From Toxonevra muliebris (Eukaryota > Arthropoda > Insecta > Diptera > Pallopteridae), in assembly GCA_963691655.1 (NCBI GenBank), contig OY829329.1, positions 15,452,708 to 15,516,707 on the forward strand: a DNA stretch of 64,000 nt. Reading direction: 5' to 3'. Shown piece after piece: positions 37,861 to 50,080 of this stretch (positions are counted from its first letter, which is position 1; each line of letters starts with the position of its first letter). The notes beneath the pieces were generated by a model, which was not told the DNA's origin, did not search any database, and saw only the letters and a list, made by a program, of their open reading frames with translations. Both the position numbers and the translations under genes were made by a program.

Positions 37861-39035
37861 TACTGGCTCAATATTTATGTCCCAGGGGTTTTCTATTTGT
37901 TTCAAATCGGATTTGGTTCAGCTCTAATGTAGTTTGAATCGTAGATCATTGATTTTACAAACTGATATCTTACCAGCTCATGGCGGACTGGTTCTGAAAC
38001 GACATCAACAGTACACTTTTTCGAATTACCGACGGGGGGTAGGGAGGGGGACTAGCAAAATTTCTTATTTCCACATACCCGCGATATCCACCTGAATTGA
38101 TCATTAGTGGACTTTAGCCCCAGAACACAATTTTTTTTTTTTAAGATCTAAACCTTGATTGGAACCTAGCCTTATAAATTCTCCTTTTTTTCTCTATATT
38201 GGTTTATAAAAACTGAAAAATACTTGAAATTTTTTTGTTTTGGTGCTGAATGTTATTTGAATGTGAGATGATGATCTATCTCACGTTCTGCCACAACCGA
38301 ACTTAATATTTTTTTCAGTATTTACTTGTACCTATTGAATTATTGTCACTACTATGAACCTCTCAAGGCTCCATTCACATTAGAGCAAACGTTTTGGTTG
38401 CCTTTTTTCATCGTACTTATCTATTTTTTATGCTTGAATTTACTTTAATAAATCAAATCCACATTTGGCTGTTTGTATACATTTTTTTTTTGGTTGTTGG
38501 AATTCTATTTGAGCTAATTACAATCTGTGTGCAACGATTTTTTTTTTTTTTTTTAGATTTTTGTTAGCAAATTTTTGTGCTCTATTAAATTCACTGTAAC
38601 TTCGTGCATAGCTAGCGAAAAAATTCGCAAAGAGGCGAGGCCCATGAATAAATATAGCAATGTGCAAATGTGTCACTACACTTAATTGAAATTTTTATAT
38701 TCATTGTTTTAAGTGTTAATTGCAATTGAGGTGTCATAAAATTTTATTTATTGTCAACTTCTCGGGAAATGAACAAATTGAAATGTTAACAATTTGAATG
38801 GTGGCGGTTGGTTGACATATTCAAAATTGGGTTACTTCTATTTATGTAAATTTTATTAACTATTATGGGAAAATAATTTAATTTATAAAAAAAAATTATA
38901 ATAAATTGACGGTATTATTTTTAATTAAATAATCACTGTATAAGGTAGAAAATATAGCAATGACAAAAATGAATTTAGAAGTTGAAAGGGTTTTTGTTTT
39001 TGACAGTCAAGTTTTGAATAGAAGTTGAGTCATAC
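37861..39035. other. Intronic sequence without recognised gene
   Basis: Contains a G-rich patch at 38034-38050 and T-runs at 38129 and 38540. Nothing coding. Confidence 0.4.
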
Positions 39036-39861
39036 TTAACCCTTTCGCGACCATTGGTCATCGATGAACTGAGAACTATTCCATCGATTTTAATAAATCT
39101 ATGTTCGATAAAAATATAATTGATTGTGATTTAGTTATTATTAAAAATAATTTCGAATTATTACTTAATTGATGGAACCAGAGTGACCTAAAGCGGATTA
39201 AACTAAAAAAAAAATTGTTTTTTATTTTTGTTAGTTTTCCATCGCTCACAATTTTTACAAAATTTTATTTAAAAAGTATTTACTCAAACATGATTTCCCA
39301 TATTTTTAAAATTTTGCTTACTTTTTTGGAAATACAAGTTTTACTATGGGTCACCGGTGACCCTAAGATCTTCAATGGACACTTTTAAGAATCTTTCTAC
39401 AATGAAATGTGGGCCAAAGAATACAAATCAGGAATCGGTTTTTCTGTATCGTTTCCAGTTTCTTTACGGTGAAGAAAGGGTTAAGTGAAGAATTAATACT
39501 AAGTAACTTTGTTTATCTTTAGAAAAATATCAAATGCAAATGCACAGAAAAATGTTTTAAAAAAAATACCATTGAAGGTCACTGGGTCACCGGTGACCCA
39601 TGAAAGTTCATGGGTCACCGGTAACTTTGTTTATCTTTAGAAAAATATCTAATGGAAATGCACAGAAAAATGTTTAAAAAAAATACCATTGAAGGTCACT
39701 GGGTCACCGGTGACCCATGAAATTTCAGGCCTTTAAAGTTACAAAATATGTGTTTTGATAAAAAATTATAGGAAATATAAGAAATAGGGGACAGAGAATA
39801 CGAATCCGGGTTTGGTTTTGCGATATCTCCTCTGGTTTCCTTACGGTTCGGAATGAGTTAA
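39036..39861 (+). mobile_element. TTAA-family dimeric MITE, longest copy
   Basis: Starts TTAACCCTTTCGCGACC and ends GGTTCGGAATGAGTTAA. Two monomers meet at GAAGAAAGGGTTAAGTGAAG (about 39471). Perfect GGGTCACCGGTGACCC palindromes lie at 39348, 39584 and 39701. It carries a 118-bp tandem duplication in the second monomer. Its right TTAA is also the left TTAA of the next element. Confidence 0.87.
39505..39740. repeat. 118-bp tandem duplication inside the TTAA element
   Basis: AACTTTGTTTATCTTTAG starts at 39505 and again at 39623, and each copy runs through GGTCACTGGGTCACCGGTG. The two copies differ at only a few bases. Confidence 0.9.
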
Positions 39862-40313
39862 GGGGAGGTTACCGTCGAGAGGCATTAAAACTGCATGAAC
39901 CTCGGTTTTATTTGAAAAAAACATTTTTTTTCGCCCTGTTTTTATTTTGTGTTTCAACGGACAAAACAAAAAAATATTTCGGAATCAATTTTTGACAAAA
40001 ATCGTTTCTTGAAAGCACCGAAAACTGAATTTCTTTTCAATTGCTAAGAGAATCATGTGAATCGATTCATCCGTTAAAGCTGTAGAGCGGCCAATGAGCA
40101 CAAAAATTCTATTCCCAGAAAAACGCATTTATAGTTAAACTTTATAAAGAATCCAACCAGCGGACGGTTCCGCTAAACAGACTGTATATTATAAAATACT
40201 TTAGATATTAAAATATTCTTTAACCCACTTATTCTAAATACCTTTAGAATGTAAATTAAGTAAGAGCAAAAAATCTAATTTTTCATCGTCATGAACAGTA
40301 ACCTCGCCTTAAC
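39858..40313. mobile_element. Second TTAA-flanked element with different termini
   Basis: 456 bp. Begins TTAAGGGGAGGTTACCGTC; the reverse complement of its end is TTAAGGCGAGGTTACTGTT, 16 of 19 matching. Interior words (ATATTTCGGAATCAATTTTT, CCAGAAAAACGCATTT) recur at 40317-40545 in another order, so part of the element is duplicated next door. Confidence 0.75.
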
Positions 40314-40560
40314 CGATTTGCACTTAAATGAAAAGCGAAATTCGATCGAAACGGCTTCAAATCGAAATAGCAAGTTCTGTTATGTGATTCGGTTCATCTA
40401 TTGAAGCTGTAAAACGCCCAGTGCGCTGGAAAATGGTGTTTCCAGAAAAACGCATTTTCTTTTTCCCCCTGCTTTTTTGTTTTGCGTCAACTCAACGGAC
40501 GCGGAAAATATTTCGGAATCAATTTTTGACAAACTAATCAGGGCGATTACTTGAGTTCAT
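40314..40560. repeat. Permuted partial duplicate of the adjacent TTAA element
   Basis: GGTTCATCTATTGAAGCTGT, CCAGAAAAACGCATTTTC, CAACGGACG and ATATTTCGGAATCAATTTTT match the interior of 39858-40313. Confidence 0.7.
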
Positions 40561-41439
40561 ACCGGTATGATACTATTCACTCTTACTACTTGTTGTTTTG
40601 TAATAGTTTCGCTTCTCATTTCATTGCTGCCAAATTTCTGTTGTTCCGCTTCTTGTCAATTCGATTTTGAGTGCTTTGATCCTTTTCGTTCCGCTTCTTG
40701 TAGCTACGAGTTCTTCGATTCGTTTCGTTTGCAATCACTTCGACCGTTAGTCACTGATGTTTTCCCTTTCAAATTCATCTACAGCCGAGTCTGAATTAAA
40801 CACCTACATTCGTTTCTTAGAATAATTCATGGTTCATTACCGTTACGGTTCGTTGGTGTCATGCCAACTCTAAAAATAAACTAAAACAATACGTGTAAAC
40901 CTAAATCTTTGATCAGTTCACTGGAAAACAATAGCTTAAGTTTTAAAGTTAAAATGTTTCCTTTTATTTTAAGAAAAAAAAAATCGTTTATAATTCTGTA
41001 TCAGTGAGTTTCGCTACCCTGGTAATCCAATTTCACGTATACATTTCTACGACATTTACATTTTATTATACAATAAGTTTTGATATCGAATGATTTTATT
41101 TACCTCGTAAACATTGACAACATATTGGCACATCAGAACCACTTTCAGGTTGGCAGACGGTATAAGCCTAAATAAAAAAAGAAGACGAGACAAATACAAC
41201 AAAAGAAAAAACACTTATGCTCACTTAAGACTGTCCATTAACTTTTGTGTCAAACATTCGGTTCGGTTGTTGTTATGGTTGTTTAACTTTTCTTCGCCCT
41301 TTTATAATGATATGAAAATATTTCACAACAGTGGCGGGGGACTTAAGGGTTTTCATTTTTGTGGACATGAAAAATGAAAACTAGGAGCAGTTTGATGATT
41401 TAAACATTTTGAAACCACAATTTTATTATCAAGTCCTCC
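40561..41439. other. Intronic sequence, no supported gene
   Basis: Frames 40567-40794 and 41114-41377 have no recognisable motif, and no splice or initiation context supports them. Confidence 0.35.
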
Positions 41440-41890
41440 AAAATTTTATTGATTTTTATTGGAGTTATAGTCATGGAGTGATATCTGGTTCTGCCGACGT
41501 GAATTCTTGTTAGGCCAACCGATTTCTCGTCAAATAACTGTGTCATTTTCTCGTTGAGAAAACTCTACTTCGATGTTTGACTCCTCAACCATGGTTAATA
41601 CTTATCACCATCAAGTTCTCGAATTTCTGGCTCTAAAAATATGTTAATTGCCATTAGGACTTTTTTTTTATATCACGCCTATCAACCTCCGGTCAGACTT
41701 ATAAAGTTCATTTCACTCTGGTTTGCTGCTACCTTGGAAAATGCAAACTTTTGCAAGTCAGACATGGCCTCCGAGGTTTTATCACTCCTATATAAGGCTC
41801 TTCAACTGTAAGTATGCATTAGCGGTCAATATCATCAGGTCATCCGATATATCTATAATCGTGGGTTGACTTGAGATTAATATAATTAAT

Positions 41891-42100
41891 TTCACGAACC
41901 ATAGCCTAATGGTTTATGTGTTGGACTGCTATACAGAGGTGCCCTGGTCAAATTTCGGTGCTCTCAAAAATAGAAAATAAAATTTTTCACGGCACCATCT
42001 CTTGGCTGGCAATGGCAAACCTCGAAGAGTAAAAATTGGCTATAAAAAGCTTATCAGTTCGCCGTTTGGATTCGGCATAAAACTGTAGATCCCTTCCATG
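41891..42100 (+). mobile_element. tRNA-derived SINE copy (best preserved body)
   Basis: tRNA-like head CCATAGCCTAATGGTTTATG then TGTTGGACTGCTATACAGAG, decayed B-box GGTCAAATTTC. Body has GGCACCATCTCTTGGCTGG and GGCAATGGCAAACCTCG, tail GTTTGGATTCGGCATAAAAC then TGTAGATCC. Head, body and tail are each shared with other copies in the window. Confidence 0.72.
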
Positions 42101-42510
42101 ATCATTGTCAATCGTTATTTCACTTTGTAATCTCTTAATAAATTTTACTTTGATATCTAAATCGGCAACCGTGGCCAAAACAAATTATACACGCCCTCCG
42201 ATATTTAACTCGGCAGTCGTAAGTAAATTTTACCTCAGCTTAGATATTTTTACTCCAATATCCAATTTCCTCAATCGTAATCAATGTCAACCGACATATG
42301 ATTCTATTGTCGAGAGTTGATTTTAGCCCTTCTGGGTAAATTTCACCGTGATTTCTTATTTTAGAACCAATATCTGACTTTGCAATCATATGCTCATTTA
42401 ACCTCGCTGAGTAAATGAGTAAATAAACACCTAGTCTAGTCAGGTTCTCCCATATCTCTATAATCATGAGTTGATTTCAGCTTGCCATAATTAATTGTAC
42501 TCTTATTTCT

Positions 42511-43260
42511 GGCTTTTCATCTGTGATCGATATTAATCGCGGCCAAGTCCTCCAATATTTCGGCAGCCGCGAGTAAATTTTAGCTTAGCTTAGTTATGTT
42601 TACTCCGTCAACCGACATCTGATTCTACAATCGAGAGTTGATTTTATCTCCTCAAGGTAAATTTCACTGAGATTTCTGGTTCTAGAAGCAATATCTGACT
42701 TTGGAATCATATGTTCATTTAATCTCGCTGAGTAAATTTCACCGTGGCCCGTCAAAAACACCAAGTGTCGTCAGTTTCTCCGATATCTGTTCTTTTCATC
42801 GGTTTCAGGATTGTTCTCCATTTTACAGCCGAATTAAAACGCCTTAAGCTGAAACAGTTTCATTTAAACGCTCAATATCAGGCTCTTTGAGTATGGCTTT
42901 TCATCTGTGATCGATATTAATCGCGGCCAGGTCCTCCAATATTTCGACAGCTGTGAGTAAATTTTAGCTTGGCTTAGTTAATTTTACTCTGTCAACCGAC
43001 ATCTGATTCTACAATCGAGAGTTGATTTTATCTCCTCAAGGTGAATTTCACTGAGATTTCTGACTTGGAATCATATGTTCATTTAATCTCGCTGAGTAAA
43101 TATCACCGTTGCCCGTCAAAAACACCAAGTGTCGTCAGTTTCTCCGATATCTGTTCTTTTCATCGGTTTCAGGATTGTTCGCCATTTCACAGCCGAATTA
43201 AAACGCCTTAAGCTGAAACAGTTTCATTTAAACGCTCAATATCAGGCTCTTTGAGTATGG
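42511..43260. repeat. 384-bp tandem duplication
   Basis: Copy 1 at 42511-42894 and copy 2 at 42895-43260 both begin GGCTTTTCATCTGTGATCGA or near it and end GCTCTTTGAGTATGG. Copy 2 lacks about 18 bases (the GGTTCTAGAAGCAATATC stretch). Otherwise they differ at few positions. Confidence 0.94.
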
Positions 43261-43650
43261 GTTTATTTTAGTCTCACTTAGTAGATTTTACTTCGATATC
43301 TGATTATACAGTCATCTCCAATTGTCAGTTATCATCAGGTTCTGCCGATATCTGGTTCTATAACTACTGGTAGATTATTTAGGTTTGCTGAGCAAATTTT
43401 CTTATTGGTTTCTCACTCAAAAGCACCGTTGTCTCTTAGGGAAACCAAGTGTGGTCAACCCCTCCAATGTTTGGTCCTTTTTCACACCTTCCGTGACACA
43501 GATTGGTTATGGCATAATCGGCTTAGTACATACCTTTTTTCGATGGTTTCGATCTCAACAGACTTTAGCTGAAACTGCCACTGAGATTTTCAGTGATTTA
43601 CTAAGTTAGAGTCGCCGTAAAGTTCGAACTTGGCAATCACCATCAGAGAT

Positions 43651-45479
43651 GCTGGCTGGTCCATAGAGCATTCGCAGATTTAATACTCCGATTGAAAATT
43701 ATTCAACTTAATTTTGGTCGCGCGAGAATAGTGAATTAGTTTTAATCCCATTGAATAAATTTTATCGCTGCCATTCAGAAACAGGAAATGTTTTCTGCTT
43801 CTTCTTTCATGGCCCAACAGCCCACGGACGGGCCTAGACCGAGCTCTTCAACCAAGTGGCTTAAAGTTATCCAATAACTTCTGTTCCCATTCAAGATAAG
43901 ATCATTCTCTTATTAACTGCTGGTTTACCTCTACGAATCATACGTACCTCATGAGACTTGAATCATACGAAGTAATATTTTCTTAGATTCCAGAACTGTT
44001 CACTCGTCCGTCCGGATAGAGCTTTGCAACTCAATCACCCTGGTAGTAAAACTTGTTCTGCTTGTTTGGTTGGTTCTGCTTTTGGTGGTAGATCCAAGAA
44101 CTTGAGCAAGTTCTTAACAATCTTCAAGTTATCGCCGTCGACACAATGTATTAAGTTCAAGAGCTCGGGTAGTCGTCATTCGCTTTGAGGTATTTGAAAC
44201 AGTTCCCGCCTTTTTAAATCCACCACTGTTTCCCCCGCGAATAAAACGTTGCAAAAAAAACTCGGCCGATCGATAAAAAGTACAAAATATAAGAATGGGA
44301 TAACTTAATGCCCAACGAATAAAAAGAATGTGTGAATGTAGTAAAAAAAATAAATAAATAAAGATCAAATAAACATGGGTCACTGTGTTGCTGCTGCTGT
44401 TGCACATGCGTCGTCATAAAATGTTGCTGCTGCTTCAGCAACTTCAAATGTATTGTAAATGCAATTGCGATTGACTGACTGTGTGTAGTATGGTGAATGT
44501 AAATGTTGAATGTTGCTGACTGTCTGCCGCTGCTGTTTGCTGTTGATGCCGCCTGAAGCTTGGTGAGTTCAGTTGGTTGCCTGATTGCCTTTCATTTGGA
44601 TTGAATTGGTGTTGTTTCTGCTTGCTGTTCTCTGGTTTGCCGATAACATTGAAAAGTTTCCCGAAAAAAAACTGCAAGTAAATAAAATGCTAATTTATTA
44701 CATCAATGTCAGGGCCAGGCATTTTCGTTCAAAGGTGCGATCTTTGGTTTAATCACTCTGTTTTTCGGTTGCTCTTGGTGCTGCTGTTGTTGTTTCACTG
44801 CTGGTTTTTTTGTTGGTATTAATTCCTTCCCTCCTCCTTGTTGTTTCCTTGTGATTTCTTTGGTTTACAGTTGATATTGATGTGATTTTTGTTGTTGTTG
44901 TTTGCTTTCAATGATGCCAGGTCTGGTGGCTGCAACATTATTGCATCAGTTATATTTTTAGAGGTTAATTCTGTTGTGTTTTAATGCGTTTCTTTCGATT
45001 TTGATTTTTGTTTTTGTTTCTTATTATTTACTAAAAGCTCGTGTAAATTGTGTAATGGGCGTTTTTACTTTAGTTTATCACTATGAAATAATTTGTTTTT
45101 TTTTTTTTGTTCCATTTTTTTCTTCCTATTTTTTTTAACTTTTTCTTTAAACAATTAGGTTCAGTTTAACGTTAAATGTTTTCGAAGTAGTTAAGACAGT
45201 AAATGAAGGCGGAATTTAGTATTTCGAAAGCTTGCGACAGACACAGACAATGGACGATTGTCGCAAGCCCGTTCTGTAGATAGCTACCAGTTGAGAGCAA
45301 TTTAAAATTATAACACGTCTTTTGTTTAGTTCGGTATTTGTTTACGCCATCGGTTTCCGGTTTGTCCATCGGTTTTCGGTTTGTCCCACGATTCTCTATC
45401 CACATTGTGAGCTTACACCTAGTATGAAAACTCGTTGGATTCAGGATTGATTACCAAATAATGTTGCTACAATACTGAA
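43651..45479. other. Intronic sequence with CTG/CAG-rich stretches
   Basis: TTGCTGCTGCTGTTGC at about 44387-44402 and similar words to 44940. Reverse-strand frames 44214-44447 and 44444-44677 are Gln-rich by virtue of these repeats and have no recognised domain. Confidence 0.45.
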
Positions 45480-46900
45480 ATAATAGATAGTTTAAACTTT
45501 CACCCGCAGAACCCAAAAATATTCAAGTTCTTAGCTAAATCAAAACTCGCGAGCTCTCATATTTTAGCTCTGGAAAGTTTTAAACAGCTCTGAAAAATAA
45601 TCGGTGCGATTCGAGATACAGAATTCAAAGAGGTCACTAATTTCCTGACCCATTCAAAACTTAACCTGCCGAACTCAAGGATATTCAAGCCATTGGCTAA
45701 ATCAAAACTCGCGAACTCTGTTATCTGGATCCTGGAAAGTATTAAACAGCTCCGAAAAACAATCTTTACGAGTCGAGATACTTAATTCAAAGAAACCGCT
45801 AATTTCCTAACCTATTGAAGACTTACAGTAACTTATACCATAATTTTCGAGGGGTTTAAATCGCTTTTAAGTTCCTATTCCACGGCTCTAGGAACCATCC
45901 CCATATGAGTTGGGCCAATTTTCGCCACACAGATAATGAGAAGCTACAACCGAAGAACCCTCAGAGTTCGCCAGGTTTTTGGCTAAACCAAAACTCATGA
46001 ACTCTGATATCTAAACCCTATTAACTTATACAATCTTTTACCTGGACTCATGGGTGTTTCGGAATTTTGGAAACTCTTTTGCTAAGGTTCTAGATAGAAC
46101 CCCCGCCTAATTTAGATCAGTATTCACTTCTTTGATAAAGTTAGCCAACAGCTATTTAACTCGAAGCTTTGTTAAAATCCAGGCTGAATCAGAGCTTAAT
46201 TAATCTTCCGTCTTAACTTTGGATTATTTTAAACAGCTCTGAAGTTCCTATACTGCAGTTCGAAGTAGAATTGCCGTATGATTTGGACCACTCTTTGTTA
46301 CTTAGATATTTAGAATCTTTATTTATACAACTCAAAGAACTCACTGGATTTTCGGCTAAATCAAAACTGAAGGAATCTTTAATCTTAACTTTGGAGAATT
46401 TCAAACAATTCTGGAGTTTAGTTCTACTAAGATTTTATGTAGAATCTACTACGACTTTCGATCACTAGTTGGACAGTGTGAACCTATAGCTTTAGAACCT
46501 AAAGCTTTAACCAAAGATTTAGAAATCTCAACTTTGGAGAGTTTTCATAATGTACTTTTGCTCTGAAGTCCCGCTTCAACTATAAATAAATCTCTACTGA
46601 ATCAATTACTTAAATCATAACATCGTTGTCTTGCAACTTTTCCCTTTTTGAGCCACTCTTAATCCGCCAAAACAATATTAGCTTAAAAATCTTGAAACAA
46701 GTTCCTGTATTCATGGAGAATTATGAGTATTTTTGGGTTTACTATTCTAGGGTTTGAGTCGGTACACCATCTAGCTTGGACCAATATTAGCTAGTTAGTA
46801 ACATGAGCCTGTAACCTTAGAACCCAAAGAGATCGTAAAGAATTTCAAGAACCGGCTCGTTAGATTTTGTTGCTACTAGAATTCCCTGATTCAAAAATTA
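45480..46900. repeat. ~165-170-bp degenerate tandem array
   Basis: GCTAAATCAAAACTCGCGA(A/G)CTCT occurs at about 45534 and 45698, with weaker forms at 45982 and 46346. It is accompanied by GGAAAGT.TTAAACAGCTC and CGAGATAC..AATTCAAAG. Decay increases to the right. Confidence 0.8.
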
Positions 46901-47403
46901 CAGTTCTAAAAATCTTGCACAGAAAATTTCGCTAACCACTTCTGTTGGGCTTTACAAAAGGAAAGCACATCTGCTGTAGATAGATCCGGGTCTGAAATCC
47001 AGCAGAATTCTTTTCTCTTCAGAGTCTTATTTCTACTGTGTATAACGATCAGAATTGCCGCTCTGATCCAATCGAATTTGGCTTGAAACTAACACTTCAT
47101 CCTTAAGGTTCCGTTAATCAAATAATAACCTTTTTCGTTTACGTCAGGGCCAGCGAATATCACTGTAAGCATAAGTGGAGTTTTGCAGCTCTTGAACTCT
47201 TCATCATTCAGCTGCTGATTGAAGCCAGCCAGCTTCAACCAGCCTAGATAATCTTCTTAAGGATCTAGGAGTGAAATAAATCTCGTTAGAGTCCGTAACA
47301 TTAGCAGAATTTGTAAACCGCGTTAATACTTTGGAAAGCATTAGAGCCTCCCTCTTGCAAGCCCACCAAAAAAGAGATGACAGTAGCAGTCTTCATCCGC
47401 TTA

Positions 47404-47927
47404 ATCTGAGAGAGCGTGGAGATAGATATGTTTTGGTTTCTCTGGGGTACATACGTCTGCATCAGTTGGTGTAACTCCTGCAGAGTGTAGCCTCTTTGAA
47501 ACCTTAGCCATAGTACAGTCGTCAGCCAAAGTAGTGGCCGAGGCTTTCTTACGTCGGTTTTCCGATTTAATTTCCCTCTATTTACCTCTCATCTTGAGGA
47601 AAGATTGTGGTTGAGGCCTCCTTACATCTGTGACCCGACCTAATTCTCCTCCATTTGCGTCTCATATTCCGGAAGGATTTGGGGTCTACATATAACAGAT
47701 TCAGTTGAAGGTATTTTGGTCACAGTTGTGATATCAAAACTAAAACCTTCTGCAGCCGGAGGGTTCACAACCCTTGACACCAAAAAATAATTGTTTGCAA
47801 AAATTCTAACACCACTCTCCTTTAGGATGCCCTCCCTCTCTATCGTAGATACGAGAGGAATGTTATTGGGGTTTTTGGTTTTCGGTTGCGATTCATTACT
47901 GATTCTTACAGTTGCCTGCTCCTCCTG
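47404..47927 (-). pseudogene. Possible degraded coding remnant, unassigned
   Basis: Two adjoining stop-free stretches on the minus strand in different frames. The 95-codon stretch 47927-47643 has protein-like composition (for example IPLVSTIEREGILKESGV). The 58-codon stretch 47577-47404 is basic (SENRRKKASATTLADD). Neither begins with a plausible ATG. The length is notable in this AT-rich DNA, and the change of frame between them suggests a decayed gene, perhaps a retroelement ORF1. I recognise no domain, and chance is possible. Confidence 0.3.
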
Positions 47928-50080
47928 TTAAGCCAGATGGAACGGTACATCTCGATGAATCGGAATGCACGACCATCAATAAGGGGAAGGAAAGGTCAGC
48001 CACGGTTGTACCCCATACCACGATAAGACCACAGTTACTCTTTGAGATGACCAGTTATCAGAGATGCTCTGCAAAAATGCAGCCTAATTTTAGTCCTAGA
48101 AATTCAACGAACCCAGATCCACCGTAACGGCTACATATAATGTAATAAAAAGTAAATGCACTCAAACGGCAAACCCAAACCCGTTTGCTTTCCAGGACTA
48201 ATCCCCTGGCTGCCAAACTATCCAGCAGGCACGGGTCATTTAAGAGAGCAGGCTTTATTTAAGAGGGTTTACTCCCTCCACCTGGACTATCCTGGCCAGT
48301 CGCAAATCAGACATCGTATGTGTCCTGCTACCAAATAGCAAGTTGCACCAGATATCATCTGACATGCAACTGTTACCAGGCAGCACGCATCATGTATACA
48401 TTGGCCCCCTTAAGTGACAGATAGCTCGACGGGGCTTTCTTATTCTTGACCTTGTCTATTAAATGCAATTCGTGTTATTCGATAGTTACCACGCAGATGA
48501 GACCTCAGATTTTCTGAACGATTTTTAGTCTGCCTCAAGCCCTGACTAGTCTATCAGAACTTTTTATCAGTTTTTATCTCGAAAGCTTCCCGTTTCATCT
48601 GAGTTCGCCAATCTTTATTTAAAGATTGTAGTTAAACTAGTTACATTTTTGCTTGCAAGTTAATTATTTCTAATGGAAAAACAAAAGAACTGCAACAATT
48701 TTGCAATTGCATGATCTTGAACTTAATGTTTGCGGCAGCAGACATAGGTACAGACTTTTTAGAACTCATCAGCCAACCACCGATTATGAGGCTATCTGGC
48801 TAGCTAGCTAGGTTGGCTGGCTGACTGGCGTTGGCGCTGGTGATGATGATGACTCCAACTCCAAATTCGACTACGATCGTGATGTTGATGGTGATGAAAA
48901 TGACGTTGATTACAACAAACATGAAAACATGAAATTTCCGTTCAAAAGAAATCGAAAGGATGTAAATACAAATACAACAAATCAACAACAGCAACAGCAA
49001 CAATTTTGTTCTCATTATATTACAAAGGCAAAGAACTCGTAACTTTGCAGACATACAAACAAATAAAAATATATTCTAATTTATCTTGGCTGCAGATACT
49101 TGCCGTCGTTGTCGTCGTCGTCATTGTACTTCAATCGTCATGAGTTCTTTCTTTCTTCTTCTTTAGATTTCTTCAGAGCTTCAAGAGAATTGGTGTAATT
49201 TTCTCAAGTATATCAGAGTTTGGTTTTTCTTTTCGTTTTTTTTTTTTTTTTGCCCAAGTCAGCCTAAGGATAAGTCACGCTGTTTATTGACCAGAGTGAT
49301 TATGTAATTCAGTATTTTGTTGTTCTTGTCTTCATCAACTTGGTAGAAAGAAAAAAAAAAGGGTTCTAGAAATTCTGCTGCTTAATTTTGCTTCTTCTGA
49401 AGAGAAGGAGAATATTATTTATTGCATGCTGCAAAAAAATAAAAAAAAGAAGATAATTTCACTTTTTCTTCATTTATTTTTTTTAGTCTTCTGCAATTCT
49501 GAACAAATATGAGTTGAATTTCTTTTCTTTATTTTGTTTCTTTTTTACTTCTATCGTAAAGAATAAATAATTTATTTCTTGATTTTTTTTGTGTTTTATT
49601 CGCGTGCAGTTGTGTTGAAATCGGAAGTGCACCATCATTTTTCCATTGTGTATTCTATTATTGTGACTACGACTGTGATCTCCTCTTTGCAAAATTGATA
49701 TCGTGATTTAACAATAACGGTCCGGTTCGGTTCGGTTCGTTAGATTTTCCTATTTATTTGCAATACTATTTCATTTCAATTTATTTTATTTGTTTTGAAA
49801 TGAAATTATATTTATCTTCATCATGTGATGTCAGTGACTTTAAGTTTATATTAATTTTTTAGAAGCTAGCCCGCACGTGTATTTAAATAATGTATCTAGA
49901 CTCTAATTCTCGGATGAATTACTTAAATCTATTTGGGAATCATTGATCATTTTCATAGGTTGGCTCCGTTTTTTTTTGGGATATATCAAGAAGTCGCACG
50001 GTGTTTAGACAGAACTATGAATGAGATGTCTTTTTATTAAATTCTAAAGGTAAGAATGATTGTCTTCGAAGTACAGCACT
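47928..50080. other. Intronic sequence, no supported gene
   Basis: Less AT-rich at 47900-48450 with two short plus frames (47912-48127, 48156-48338) lacking recognisable domains. GATGATGATG-like and CAACAGCAAC simple sequence at 48838-49000. Confidence 0.4.

Larger units (their letters stand above)
41440..43650. repeat. Degenerate array (CGATATCTG...TAAATTTCACTGAGATTTCTG)
   Basis: Words CTCCGATATCTG, CTGAGTAAATTTCACC, CAATCGAGAGTTGATTTTA and TCATCAGGTTCTGCCG recur irregularly. A SINE interrupts it at 41891-42100, and a recent 384-bp duplication lies at 42511-43260. Confidence 0.75.

Noticed and set aside
44214..44677. Gln-rich reverse-strand frames
   Set aside because: They are produced by CTG/CAG simple sequence, with no recognised domain and no supported splice structure.
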